Shown here piece by piece: positions 8,581 to 16,761 of a stretch of DNA of 36,705 nucleotides; the stretch's first letter is position 1, and every line of letters starts with the position of its first letter. The notes beneath the pieces were generated by a model, which was not told where the DNA came from, searched no databases, and saw only the letters and a list, made by a program, of their open reading frames with translations. Source of the DNA: SAR324 cluster bacterium (GTDB lineage Bacteria; SAR324; XYD2-FULL-50-16); NCBI GenBank assembly GCA_028280735.1, contig JANQLH010000269.1:1-36705 (forward strand), given 5' to 3'. The translations under genes were made by a program, and so were the position numbers.

Positions 8581-9186
8581 ATGCGTAAAGTTTTTAGCTA
8601 CCTGTTAAACAAGATTTATGATCAAGTCATCAGACCTTTGGTTATAAGTGTATCTCCCGTTGAGGAGGTGGCACTGGGGGTAGCAGTAGGAGTGTTTGTA
8701 GGAATGACACCGACCGTTGGTATTCAGATGTGGTTAGTTTTTATTATCTGGTTGATTGCAAAGTACTTGTTTCAAATTCGATTCGATTTAATCGTTGGGA
8801 CTGCTATTGTTTGGCTTAGCAATCCATTCACAATGTTTTTTCTCTATTATACGTTTTTGGCCACCGGACTGGTCATATACTCAATATTGGGAATTAAAGG
8901 GATTGAGCTCAGTTTTGATGTGTTTTATACCCAATTCGATGCGATTGTTAATAACCCCGATCTCGGATTCTTTGGAGTAGTTTGGGAAAGCACGCAATTT
9001 CTGATTATTGACCTGGGATTACCAATGATGATAGGAAGCGTCTGCTACGCTGTTCCTTTCTCTATTTTATCGTATTTTCTGACTCGCAAGCTTTTACTCA
9101 GGTATAGGAAGAACAAAGCGGCCAAGCTTGATATGGATTATGATACCTGGAAAGAAAAGTTTGAAAAAAAACGAATCAAAAGGTGA
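8581..9186 (+). CDS. DUF2062 family membrane protein
   Basis: The 201-residue protein carries the DUF2062 signature near the start: SPVEEVALGVAVGVFVGMTP followed by T-x-GIQ, then W and a run of hydrophobic helices. The later SNPFTMFFLYY segment is also typical of the family. About four membrane segments are visible (roughly 30-50, 55-75, 80-105 and 148-170), followed by a basic tail from about 175 (KNKAAK, EKFEKKRIKR). The biochemical role of DUF2062 is unknown; members often lie near lipid or glycosyl-transfer genes, but no such neighbour is present here. No strong Shine-Dalgarno is seen. Confidence 0.85.
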   Translation: MRKVFSYLLNKIYDQVIRPLVISVSPVEEVALGVAVGVFVGMTPTVGIQMWLVFIIWLIAKYLFQIRFDLIVGTAIVWLSNPFTMFFLYYTFLATGLVIYSILGIKGIELSFDVFYTQFDAIVNNPDLGFFGVVWESTQFLIIDLGLPMMIGSVCYAVPFSILSYFLTRKLLLRYRKNKAAKLDMDYDTWKEKFEKKRIKR

Positions 9187-9281
9187 GTTATTTAGTCAAA
9201 AGATAAGCTGAATTGATAGTTTTAAGCAGGTAGGAGGTTTAAGCCAAATGTCATTTGGTCGAGCAGCCTAAAGGACTCCGA

Positions 9282-10598
9282 TCAAGATTGACTATATCGC
9301 TGGGGAAATACCAATGTCATTTCCGTTCCCTTATCAACTTTCGATTGCACTGTAATTGTACCACCATGTGAAGCCATGGTATTATGGACTATTGATAGTC
9401 CAAGTCCGGTACCTTGCTCCCGAGTTGTATAAAACGGGTCAAATATTTTCTTTTTGATCTCTTCTGTCATTCCTTTTCCACTGTCTTTAAACTCTACTTT
9501 TATAACCGGGATACTGGTTTTCTCGATTTGATTGTTCAACCTTTGCAAGACCAACGGATCTTTCTCCACGTAACTATTCGTCGTAACGGTCAGTTCCCCT
9601 CCTTCAGGCATAGCCTGGCAAGCGTTAACAAACAGATTGTGAAACACTTGTTTCAATAATTCCTTATTACCGAGGACAATATCAGTTTTTGCGCCGAGTT
9701 TTGAGATTATATTTATATTTAATTGCTGAGCAGAAAATTCCGAAAATTCAACAAACTCATCAAGCATATCATGAAGCCCGATGTCATCTAAAACGATTGG
9801 CCTTGGTTTTGTGTATTCGAGAAGATTTGAAATGATATGATTCATGCTGCGAGCAGCAGAATTGATATGCAATGCCAGTGACATTTCCTCAGATTCGGCA
9901 GCCAGGTCCATCTTCATCATCGATACAAACAATTCAATGCTGCCCAGGGGATTTCTTAATTCATGTGCCACCTGCATGGCAATCTCTCCCATTGCCGTCA
10001 ATCGATTCTTTCTTTCAGCTTCTTCTTCCAGTCGCTTCAATTGTGTAATGTCCACCAGATTAACAATTATGCCTTGAAGCTCGTCGTCATCGGATCTCAT
10101 TAACGTAGTTGTGCTTTTTAAACTCTTCTCCTCCTTCTGGTTCAGAAGAAAAACAAATTGTTGTTGGTATTGATTTTCTATTGTCTCAATCCTTTTGTTT
10201 TCTGATTCTTCAGGAATTACTGCAAAATTAAACAGTTCATTGATGTGATTGCCTATTGCATTTTCCTTGGTAATACCCGTTATAGAGACAGCTGCCCTGT
10301 TAAAGGTTTGAATACTGCCTTTCAGATCCGTCACAATCAATCCATGAGAAAGGCTTTGCAATACATTATTAAGCTCCTGATTTTTCAAGTGTAAATTGAT
10401 TTTTAACTCCTTGATTTTCTCAGAAAGAGCCTGAATCGTCGGTTGCACTTTTTCAATTAAATCACCCCAATCTTCCTGTGTCTGTTTCAATTTTTTAACC
10501 AGCTCTTTTTCTAGGATGAGCTCGTTTTTGAGATTGGATATCTGTTGCACAAAAGAATCCGAGTCGCTTTGTGTTGCTTTTTTCTGTTTAGCTGTCAC
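9282..10598 (-). CDS. Soluble PAS-domain sensor histidine kinase (NtrB/AtoS-like)
   Basis: The 438-residue protein has no membrane segment. Residues 15-75 form a coiled coil, 75-190 a PAS domain (HGLIVTDLKGSIQTFNRAA is the typical start), and 200-265 a HisKA domain with the phosphorylated histidine at 212 in AMQVAHELRNPLGS. The HATPase domain follows: N box NLFVNACQAMPEGG (321-334), G1 box DSGKGM (372-377), F box PFYTTREQ and G2 box GTGLGLSIV. The layout resembles NtrB-type kinases that pair with sigma-54 activators, but no response regulator lies in the window, so it is an orphan here. The start is GTG, with AAGGAA about 12 bases upstream. The signal sensed is unknown. Confidence 0.92.
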   Translation of the reverse strand: MTAKQKKATQSDSDSFVQQISNLKNELILEKELVKKLKQTQEDWGDLIEKVQPTIQALSEKIKELKINLHLKNQELNNVLQSLSHGLIVTDLKGSIQTFNRAAVSITGITKENAIGNHINELFNFAVIPEESENKRIETIENQYQQQFVFLLNQKEEKSLKSTTTLMRSDDDELQGIIVNLVDITQLKRLEEEAERKNRLTAMGEIAMQVAHELRNPLGSIELFVSMMKMDLAAESEEMSLALHINSAARSMNHIISNLLEYTKPRPIVLDDIGLHDMLDEFVEFSEFSAQQLNINIISKLGAKTDIVLGNKELLKQVFHNLFVNACQAMPEGGELTVTTNSYVEKDPLVLQRLNNQIEKTSIPVIKVEFKDSGKGMTEEIKKKIFDPFYTTREQGTGLGLSIVHNTMASHGGTITVQSKVDKGTEMTLVFPQRYSQS

Positions 10599-10899
10599 CT
10601 GGGGTTCCTTAAAGTCTCGTGATTTTAGAGGTATGAGAATTATAACGCTTCAATTTCAGTTTTTTTTACCAAAATGCAAAACATGTACACAACCACTGAA
10701 ACCAGGCAAATTTCGCAAATCTGATTTGAGGATAAAACCATGTTGTTTGCTGAAATGTTAAATCACCTCAGCAAAAACTATTCGGGAAGATAAACGCCGG
10801 AGCACAATATCTGTGCTGTATTAGTATCTTCATCAGGTAATTCAGACACTTCTGAAGCGTTGTTGGTAGGTAGCGGGGAGGCCTGTAGTTACATGGAAA
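10599..10899. other. Intergenic region with an 8-bp hairpin, no gene seen
   Basis: The 300 bases between the HTH-repeat gene and the kinase gene, both on the minus strand, contain one clean hairpin: TTTGCTGA (10746-10753) pairs with TCAGCAAA (10768-10775) around a 14-base loop. No T tract follows it on either strand. A 34-codon open frame on the minus strand (about 10785-10890) has no start codon and was not called. Confidence 0.4.
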
Positions 10900-11976
10900 T
10901 CAGGTTATTTCCAATCCTTTTACATAGGTTTTGATAAACTCCTTAATATCTTTCATCTCATCCGGACTTATCGTTTCAAATCCTTCAAGAAGTTTGGATT
11001 GGAAAGTGTCTTTGAGCATTGAGTTTTCAACTTCCAAAGCTGTTAAAGTTAGTTTTTGAGCTTCAATGGTTTTTTTGAGTTCAGAAATCTTTTTGTTTTC
11101 CATGAACGGAATATCAGCATCGTTTACCTTTTCTGATCTGTCATTTTGCACTAATTTGCCGGACTTAGGAACCTTAGCTAATTGTTTCGATTTTGCTTCT
11201 TTGGTTTGCTTCGATTTTTGATCGAATGGTTTATCTGCTACCGCTGCCGCCTTCTTTTTTCTACCAGGTTTTGCAGTATCACTTTCAGTTTTTGTCTCCT
11301 GATCTTCGGATTTTTTCTTCTGCCATAGATTATGATATACTTCGAGAGACCTTTGCGGGACATCTGAAAAGGATTTTTGGAGTTCATTTATTGAAGCATC
11401 GGGATGGCTGTTTAAAAAGCTAAATATGACCTGATAAAGGCTGCCTTCTTTTCCCTTGTCATGGTTGGCCCTTTTTTTCTTCCAATGTCCAAAATAACTG
11501 GTTAACGAGCTTTTATTAGCATCAGGAAACTCCATGAACAGATCATCGCAGGTTGCATCTTCGTTGGCATTTAAATAGCTGAATACCATTTCTTTAAGTT
11601 TCCGCGGATTAACCATAATCCGATTTTGAGCTCTGTCAGCTTTGGTTTTTTCTCGTTTTCTGTTCCAGTAAAGATGATATTCACTTACTTTTTTAGGTGG
11701 AATATCAGGAAGAGCCTCCCTTAAATCACTTAATGTGGTTTTGGGATACCTGTCCAAATATTTATAGATCTTCCTTTTTATTAAAGTCTCTTTGTAGTTG
11801 CTTTTTACGACGATCTTCTCTTTCTTATATTCGTTCTTTGCCCGTTTTATCGTTGTTTTACTGACATTTTCCAATTCTTTAACATGTGACAGGATTCCTT
11901 GTGTGATCTCATGAAAATCCTTCCCCTGGCCAATTAAATCATCTATGACACTTTTCACAAGTTCTTTCTTACTCAT
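10900..11976 (-). CDS. Protein with four tandem helix-turn-helix-like repeats and a basic linker
   Basis: I do not recognise a named family. Starting at the ATG at 11976 (GGAG eight bases upstream; an in-frame TTG six codons earlier is less likely), the 358-residue protein shows about 48-residue repeats at roughly 4-54, 62-110, 126-172 and 178-224. Each has a helix with a YL-type core (YKYLDRYP, FSYLNANE, FSFLNSHP), a second helix (DLREALPDIP, DLFMEFPDAN, ELQKSFSDVP) and a third ending in an aromatic and a basic cluster (YHLYWNRKREK, YFGHWKKKR, YHNLWQKKK). This looks like a winged or tri-helical DNA-binding fold. Residues 224-285 are lysine-rich (KPGRKKK resembles an AT-hook) and 293-330 form a coiled coil. 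A multivalent DNA-binding, possibly nucleoid-associated, role is inferred. Confidence 0.8.
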   Translation of the reverse strand: MSKKELVKSVIDDLIGQGKDFHEITQGILSHVKELENVSKTTIKRAKNEYKKEKIVVKSNYKETLIKRKIYKYLDRYPKTTLSDLREALPDIPPKKVSEYHLYWNRKREKTKADRAQNRIMVNPRKLKEMVFSYLNANEDATCDDLFMEFPDANKSSLTSYFGHWKKKRANHDKGKEGSLYQVIFSFLNSHPDASINELQKSFSDVPQRSLEVYHNLWQKKKSEDQETKTESDTAKPGRKKKAAAVADKPFDQKSKQTKEAKSKQLAKVPKSGKLVQNDRSEKVNDADIPFMENKKISELKKTIEAQKLTLTALEVENSMLKDTFQSKLLEGFETISPDEMKDIKEFIKTYVKGLEIT

Positions 11977-12439
11977 TGATCTTACTCCGGACAAATAAAA
12001 TATTGCTGAATTTTCAAAGTATTATACTGTAATCTGCTTATATCATTTCAAGACTATAGAGCTTCCCTTCTAAAATCAGTTGCCAATATTCCTTTTTTGG
12101 GAAGCAGAGGTAGTTTAACCCCAATAACTAAGCATATTTATCAAGATCGGCAAGCTTTTTCAGCTTACATATTATCTTTTCGAAAATCAACGGCTAATTG
12201 ATTCAGAAATGATTTGTGAATCATAAGTCTGATCAACGTTTTTTATTTGAAGGTCGATATTGTTTAGTTGGAGGCTTGATATTGGGAAAAAATACAATGA
12301 ATTGATCGAGAATACTCCAATTAGGAAACAAGGAGCCCTTGAAACTGATTTTAGATTCAAAAATCTCCGAAAACATGTTGCTTCGAGAAACGATTCAAGC
12401 CATTTAATGGGTAAACTGTTCAAGTTTTATTCAGACCAA
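11977..12439. other. Intergenic region with the HTH-repeat promoter, no convincing gene
   Basis: Apart from the promoter at 12021-12051, the 460 bases hold only weak overlapping frames on both strands (12260-12484 plus, from TTG; 12187-12423 minus). Neither has a ribosome-binding site or recognisable content. GCTTCCC near 12061 and GGGAAGC near 12099 form a weak inverted repeat. Confidence 0.4.
12021..12051 (-). promoter_or_regulatory. Probable sigma-70-type promoter of the HTH-repeat gene
   Basis: On the minus strand a perfect TATAAT (12026-12021) is preceded by TTGAAA (12051-12046) with a 19-base spacer, slightly longer than ideal. Transcription would begin about 35-40 bases upstream of the ATG at 11976, leaving room for the GGAG ribosome-binding site. 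Confidence 0.45.
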
Positions 12440-13360
12440 TCAGAGAGCTTTGTATTCCAAAAAGTCACAAATATCCGGAAGTGATGTGGCAGATTTTAGG
12501 TAATTAAACAGCTTATCTCTTTGGAATTCATGGGAAGAAGCAAGGTTATCATTATCCGAAAGAAAAAGTTTTGAGCGAAGTCCGCCTCCACCCCAAAAAT
12601 GATAATCTGTGATCTTAAACAAGTATTGTTTCTCAAACTCGTTTTTGGCGGGCAGAAAGCGGCTACTTTCCATATTAATATGATTTTTAATCCAGGGGAT
12701 TAATTTTCGGTTGTAAGGTACTTTGTAAGCACCAAACTCCGGCCTAGGATGGGTTAACAGTTTGATATCCCTTTGACTCAGTCTAACCGTAACTGTTTTA
12801 TTGTCATATTTTACCCACTTGAAGAGATCACTTCGTTTCAGGTTTCTCCCAAAAAGGTGTCTAATCCTGTAAACCCTAATGCTTGGAAAAAAAGTACCAT
12901 CCAATGTTGCCTCATCACACGATACCGAGAGCAGATGGTTCATACAGCCTTTCAACTTTTCCTTGGACGAAGGATTCAATTTCCAAGGTAATGGTTCGTT
13001 TATGTATTTAATGTATTCACGAGATGTGAATTTTTCCTGGTTTGAAGCTATATAATTGCTATTCCTGGATTTCTTGACGTTAGTGTGAAGCGATTTTACC
13101 TTCCACTTCTTTTTTGTTCTTTCCAAATCCACCACTACATATAGAGCCGCCTGGCCGGAATGACCGGGTCTGATTACTGGTGTCCCCGCAACCAATCTTG
13201 GATTCTGCCCTGTTTTGTATGGATGGAGCCTGTGATCGTGACCAGAAATCACTAAATCAAACGACCTGTTTTCTTCCAACACCTTTCTGAGACTGTTTGC
13301 CGGGGGGATTCTCCTTAATTTTTGAATTTTCGTCATCATAATAAAAATTAAGTCCCACAT
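12440..13360 (-). CDS. 5'-nucleotidase-family phosphoesterase, C-terminal part after frameshift
   Basis: This frame carries the second half of the enzyme. The metallophosphoesterase GHDH motif occurs in LVISGHDHRLHP, followed by the substrate-binding 5'-nucleotidase C-terminal domain: IRVYRIRHLFGRNLKRSDLF, then KWVKYDNKTVTV and, late, DYHFWGGGGLRS, which corresponds to the usual GGDG-like loop. The ATG at 13360 is probably not a real start. The frame continues the N-terminal ORF if one G is removed from the G6 run at 13302-13307, which would give a single protein of about 532 residues. The domain order and motifs are otherwise intact, so the break looks recent, phase-variable or technical. 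Confidence 0.7.
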   Translation of the reverse strand: MWDLIFIMMTKIQKLRRIPPANSLRKVLEENRSFDLVISGHDHRLHPYKTGQNPRLVAGTPVIRPGHSGQAALYVVVDLERTKKKWKVKSLHTNVKKSRNSNYIASNQEKFTSREYIKYINEPLPWKLNPSSKEKLKGCMNHLLSVSCDEATLDGTFFPSIRVYRIRHLFGRNLKRSDLFKWVKYDNKTVTVRLSQRDIKLLTHPRPEFGAYKVPYNRKLIPWIKNHINMESSRFLPAKNEFEKQYLFKITDYHFWGGGGLRSKLFLSDNDNLASSHEFQRDKLFNYLKSATSLPDICDFLEYKAL

Positions 13361-14039
13361 GAAAGACTCCGACTAGAAAATCGGGATTTTCAACCGCTTT
13401 TACCCTGCCAATCCATTCAGGAACAGATTTTTCAAGCGCTTCAATCTGGATACCTTGCAATTCACTGGGCCCCATCCACATGTGTGCACCTGGAGTCGTG
13501 AATCCAAGGATAACTACTTTTATCCCGTTTCTTATGTAGACTAGATAAGGCTTAAACACACAATTGTCATCCCTGTAAGCATTTGCAGCCAGCCAGTTGA
13601 ATCTTGAATTTGGAACATAGTCAAGTTCAAAGCTTGGATTGAGTGAAAAATCATGATTACCGACAACTACAGCATCATAATTAAGCTCGTTAAACTCTTT
13701 GAAGAAAGGATTTTGGGAAACTCCGCGGGTTTCGACATGATGATAATAATGCACCAAAGGCGATCCTTGCAACAAATCACCGGCATCAATCAAAAACAGG
13801 TCGTTGTGCTGTTTTTTTAGATCCAAAATGGTTTTTTTTAAATGCAATAATCCTGAATGACGCCTTTCCGGATAGATCCAGGCACTAGATAACCAACCGT
13901 GAAGATCTGATGTAAAAAGAAACCTGAGAGTCGTGTTATTTGAGCCGGCTAGAGCTTCGCGATTAATAAAAACCAGCGGCACAATATGCAGCAAAACCAA
14001 TAACTTAAGCAACACTTTATTATAATTACACATCGTCAT
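13257..14039 (-). CDS. 5'-nucleotidase-family metallophosphoesterase, N-terminal part before frameshift
   Basis: The 260-residue frame has a signal peptide or N-terminal anchor (hydrophobic 9-25, possible cleavage after REALA at 31) and the first metallophosphoesterase motifs: SDLHG (D45, H47), DAGD (D88) and GNHD (N128, H129, D130), plus GVFHVGLN near 225. UshA-type enzymes hydrolyse nucleotides or UDP-sugars in the periplasm; the substrate here is not determined. After the G6 run at 13302-13307 the frame reads about 20 residues of unrelated, basic sequence and stops. The real continuation is the overlapping C-terminal frame. Without it the last metal-binding GHxH motif is missing, so this fragment should be inactive alone. 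It starts 16 bases after the rRNA methyltransferase stop. Confidence 0.75.
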   Translation of the reverse strand: MTMCNYNKVLLKLLVLLHIVPLVFINREALAGSNNTTLRFLFTSDLHGWLSSAWIYPERRHSGLLHLKKTILDLKKQHNDLFLIDAGDLLQGSPLVHYYHHVETRGVSQNPFFKEFNELNYDAVVVGNHDFSLNPSFELDYVPNSRFNWLAANAYRDDNCVFKPYLVYIRNGIKVVILGFTTPGAHMWMGPSELQGIQIEALEKSVPEWIGRVKAVENPDFLVGVFHVGLNFYYDDENSKIKENPPGKQSQKGVGRKQVV

Positions 14040-14055
14040 GCCCAGGAATTAACCA

Positions 14056-15303
14056 TCAGTTATCTTGTTTGATCATGATTGCCGCGAACATCGCATTGCC
14101 ATCGATAGTCGGCGCTCTAAAATGAATCCCTTTTGTGTATTCTCTATTGGTGAAGGGACAGATTATCGGCTGTAAAGAATAGTCAGGAAATTCATCTAAA
14201 AACTTTTTTATTACCAATTCATTTTCATCTTCAAATATAGAACACGTCGCATAAACAATTTTGCCACCTGACGGTATTACCCCTGCCACCCGTTTCAATA
14301 TTTTGAGTTGCATGCAACTATATTCAGCTATTTTATCTTTGGTAATATTCCATCGTAGATCCGGTGATCGTCGCCAAGTTCCGGAACAGGAGCATGGTGC
14401 GTCAACAATGGCATGCATCGGTTCCGCTTCAAAGACAGGTATTTTTTTCCCATCCCAATAAACTGTTGTAATACTTTTTTTGAAATGACTCCTATCAACT
14501 CTTTTATTTAATTCATGAAATCGAGATTCCCGGACTTCACTTGCAAACACCTTGATATTGTTGTCTGCCAGAGCTGCCAAATGGAGAGCCTTGCCGCCGG
14601 AACCTGCGCATACATCCCACCAGGTTTCGTTTGGCTTTGGTTCACAGATCATTCCCACGCCCTGTGAAGCTATATCCTGAACCTCCAGTAATCCTCTCTT
14701 AAAATGTGAGAATTCATGCAGATTAACCGGCGACTTGATTTCAACACAAAGTCTTTGTTTGGGATGGGGGGAATATGAGATGTTTCTTCGTCGTAGATCT
14801 TCCAAAAAACTGTCACTGGTTGCCTTAGTCAATCGAATCCAAAGACCTGCCCTGGATTGTTGGGCTCGCAGGAAATCATAGGAAAGTTCGGGGACGAATT
14901 CGGGGTTTAGATCCGAATAGTCAACCGGGCGAATGGTTTTTGATATCCAATCCTTCTTAGCTTCCAGGGACGAGTTTTGCAGAGGTGAAATATCCAATTG
15001 ATGCTGCTGTGCCCAGAAATGTATCGATTGATCCTGTTTATTGTCATCAAGTGCATACCCCAGCAAAAGGGCACGAGAGATATTATCCTCAACATGCATA
15101 CCAATCCAGCCATACCATCTAAAATATCCGAATATACTGTTGGCTATGCGTTTCCTGTCTTTTGAACCTAATTGTTTGTTTGCTCTGAAGTATTTGGAAA
15201 GCCAATTATCAACAGGCTGTCCCTGGTTGAAAGCAGTATACACTTTTTCAAATACAGAAATAATCATCCTGATCTGATTTTGTGCTCGAAATTCTATATT
15301 CAC
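14056..15303 (-). CDS. RsmB-like RNA cytosine-C5 methyltransferase (NOL1/NOP2/Sun family)
   Basis: The 415-residue protein has an N-terminal helical domain (about 10-150), as in RsmB, followed by a Rossmann methyltransferase domain. The SAM-binding motif is WWDVCAGSGGKALHLAAL. The two conserved cysteines appear in VDAPCSCSGTWRRSPDLRW (motif IV) and IVYATCSIFEDENE (motif VI); these are the general-base/release and nucleophile cysteines of the family. Length is close to RsmB of enterobacteria (about 430). The likely target is 16S rRNA, but other family members modify 23S rRNA or tRNA. The start is GTG at 15303; an in-frame ATG lies 11 codons later. It follows hpf after an intergenic hairpin. 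Confidence 0.88.
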   Translation of the reverse strand: MNIEFRAQNQIRMIISVFEKVYTAFNQGQPVDNWLSKYFRANKQLGSKDRKRIANSIFGYFRWYGWIGMHVEDNISRALLLGYALDDNKQDQSIHFWAQQHQLDISPLQNSSLEAKKDWISKTIRPVDYSDLNPEFVPELSYDFLRAQQSRAGLWIRLTKATSDSFLEDLRRRNISYSPHPKQRLCVEIKSPVNLHEFSHFKRGLLEVQDIASQGVGMICEPKPNETWWDVCAGSGGKALHLAALADNNIKVFASEVRESRFHELNKRVDRSHFKKSITTVYWDGKKIPVFEAEPMHAIVDAPCSCSGTWRRSPDLRWNITKDKIAEYSCMQLKILKRVAGVIPSGGKIVYATCSIFEDENELVIKKFLDEFPDYSLQPIICPFTNREYTKGIHFRAPTIDGNAMFAAIMIKQDN

Positions 15304-15337
15304 AGATTAGTTTTATTTGGAAGCAATAGGGGAGGAA

Positions 15338-15366
15338 GGATGGCTGCCTCCTTAAAACAGCCATCC
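15338..15366. terminator. 9-bp hairpin downstream of hpf
   Basis: GGATGGCTG (15338-15346) and CAGCCATCC (15358-15366) form a perfect 9-base stem with an 11-base loop, 15 bases past the hpf stop. No T run follows on the minus strand, so it may be a weak terminator or a processing or stability element between hpf and the methyltransferase gene. Confidence 0.45.
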
Positions 15367-15380
15367 TGAAGGATGCAAGA

Positions 15381-15746
15381 TCAGTTAGGATTAATCTCTT
15401 TGTCCAAAGTTCGATGACTGGAGATTATAGCTTCTCGTTCCAACTCTTTACCTTTCTTTTTGTCTGAGTAAGTGTATTTTCCTCTTCGAAGTTGTTTTTC
15501 AAGTTTATCAACACACAAGTCAATTGCTTTGTACATGTTTGCCGGATCTTCCGCCTCTGAGTTTAGGTAAAATCCGTTACCTTTGATAGTAGCGTGAATA
15601 TGATTTCGATGCTTTTCAACGCCTAAAAATATATCGGCGTTCAAATTAAAATCTGTGTATTTGTTAACGCGTGATAAACGTTCTTCAACATAAGCCTTTA
15701 AGGAATCTGTCAAATCCATGTGTTTTGCAGAAATAGACACATCCAT
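15381..15746 (-). CDS. hpf: Ribosome hibernation promoting factor (HPF/RaiA family, short form)
   Basis: The 121-residue protein matches the HPF/YfiA N-terminal domain: MDVSISAKHMDLTDSLKAYV at the start, the LSRVNKY helix, a beta strand with HIHATIKG, and the basic helix KAIDLCVDKLEKQLRRGK. It lacks the C-terminal dimerisation domain of long HPF, so it is the short form, with a 25-residue charged tail. HPF binds the 30S decoding region in stationary phase and promotes inactive ribosomes. A strong AGGAGG lies six bases before the ATG. In many proteobacteria hpf follows rpoN; that gene is absent here. Confidence 0.92.
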   Translation of the reverse strand: MDVSISAKHMDLTDSLKAYVEERLSRVNKYTDFNLNADIFLGVEKHRNHIHATIKGNGFYLNSEAEDPANMYKAIDLCVDKLEKQLRRGKYTYSDKKKGKELEREAIISSHRTLDKEINPN

Positions 15747-15843
15747 ACTTATCCTCCTAAAGATTTAAGGAATTACTAACTTGTATGTGCGATAAAATGA
15801 AGCTGATCATAATAAGAAGATATCAACTTGTGCAGACGGGTGT

Positions 15844-15852
15844 ATTATCACA
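15844..15852 (-). promoter_or_regulatory. Possible extended -10 of the hpf promoter
   Basis: On the minus strand TGTGATAAT resembles an extended -10 (TGn plus a TATAAT-like hexamer), about 100 bases upstream of the hpf ATG. No good -35 box was found, so support is weak. Confidence 0.22.
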
Positions 15853-15973
15853 CAATTGAGCCAATAATTCCAGCTATAATTAGGCAATGCCAACCTGCGA
15901 TGAGCAGCTAAATCAGTCGACCCGCGCCTGTCTAATCCATTTAAAATCAACCGCTTATTGCCTATACAAATAA

Positions 15974-16741
15974 CTAAAAATTGTCTTTTTGTTTTCTCAG
16001 GGCTGCCATTCGGTTGGTTCGCGAAAGCTCCCCATTGGGATCAATAGTTTGAATTACACTTGCTTCATCAATTCTGAAAAAAGGATTGATCAGTTTTTCC
16101 AGTGCAACTGTAGAGGGTGTTGTATGCTCCCCATTGCTGAGCATGGACCCGGCACGATCTATATAATCCAATAGGTCCTGGTTTGAGGGTTCTATTGATT
16201 TTGCGAATTTAAGATTGGAAAGAGTATATTCATGCCCGAAATAGATTTGGGTTTGCCCTGGTAAGGACCTCAATCTGTCCATTGCAGTCACCAAATCTTC
16301 TGCCTGACCTTCAAACAGCCTGCCACAACCACCTGAAAACAAAGAATCACCTACAAAAACAGAATCAGAAATATAATAAGAAACACAAAAATTCGTATGC
16401 GCGGGAACAGCAACAACCTTAATTTCTCCCTCGTCGAATTTTATAGTATCTCCATCCGACACTTCTATTGCCGGTGTTGAAATTCTATCTTCTCCTTTTG
16501 GTTTGATAACCTTTAGCCCGGGGAACTCCTTAGATAGTGCCGGGATATCTGCCGCATGGTCGTAGTGAGAATGAGTAGCCAACACATAGTCCAGCGTCCA
16601 GTTTTTTCGTTCAAGAAAATCAAGGACAGGTCCGGCATCGCCACAATCCACCAGGGCTTTGGGACCATCTTCATTGTAGTAAAATAGATAGCTAAAGTTA
16701 TCATCAAAATAGGGAATAATTTCAACCTTCAATCTAGACAT
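15974..16741 (-). CDS. gloB: Hydroxyacylglutathione hydrolase-like metallo-beta-lactamase (glyoxalase II)
   Basis: The 255-residue length and motif set fit glyoxalase II, which hydrolyses S-lactoylglutathione in the methylglyoxal pathway. The metal motif THSHYDHAAD gives H57, H59, D61 and H62. Further ligands are H115 (VPAHTN), D132 (FVGDSLFSGGCGRLFEG) and H170 (IYFGHEYT). The C-terminal HAGH domain ends with RTNRMAALRKQKDNF, a variant of the usual RTxxEVFAxLRxxKD. One oddity: the usual HTxGH loop reads HTNFCVSYY here, so the second histidine is replaced by cysteine. The substrate could therefore differ from the classical one. It lies 20 bases downstream of folK on the same strand, so the two are likely co-transcribed. 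Confidence 0.88.
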   Translation of the reverse strand: MSRLKVEIIPYFDDNFSYLFYYNEDGPKALVDCGDAGPVLDFLERKNWTLDYVLATHSHYDHAADIPALSKEFPGLKVIKPKGEDRISTPAIEVSDGDTIKFDEGEIKVVAVPAHTNFCVSYYISDSVFVGDSLFSGGCGRLFEGQAEDLVTAMDRLRSLPGQTQIYFGHEYTLSNLKFAKSIEPSNQDLLDYIDRAGSMLSNGEHTTPSTVALEKLINPFFRIDEASVIQTIDPNGELSRTNRMAALRKQKDNF

Positions 16742-16761
16742 GTTAGCTCCGTAACTTGAAA

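Noticed and set aside
9244-9274. AGGAGG followed by a 7-codon frame and a CCAAATG-T-CATTTGG palindrome
   Set aside because: The frame is too short to call, and the palindrome has a one-base loop so it cannot be an RNA hairpin; it could only be a weak DNA site.
10785-10890. 34-codon protein-like open frame downstream of the HTH-repeat gene
   Set aside because: It has no start codon, follows a stop in its own frame, and the upstream gene ends normally.
12187-12484. Overlapping 78-codon minus and 74-codon plus frames in the gap after the nucleotidase gene
   Set aside because: The plus frame starts at TTG, neither has a ribosome-binding site, and the composition is like random AT-rich sequence.
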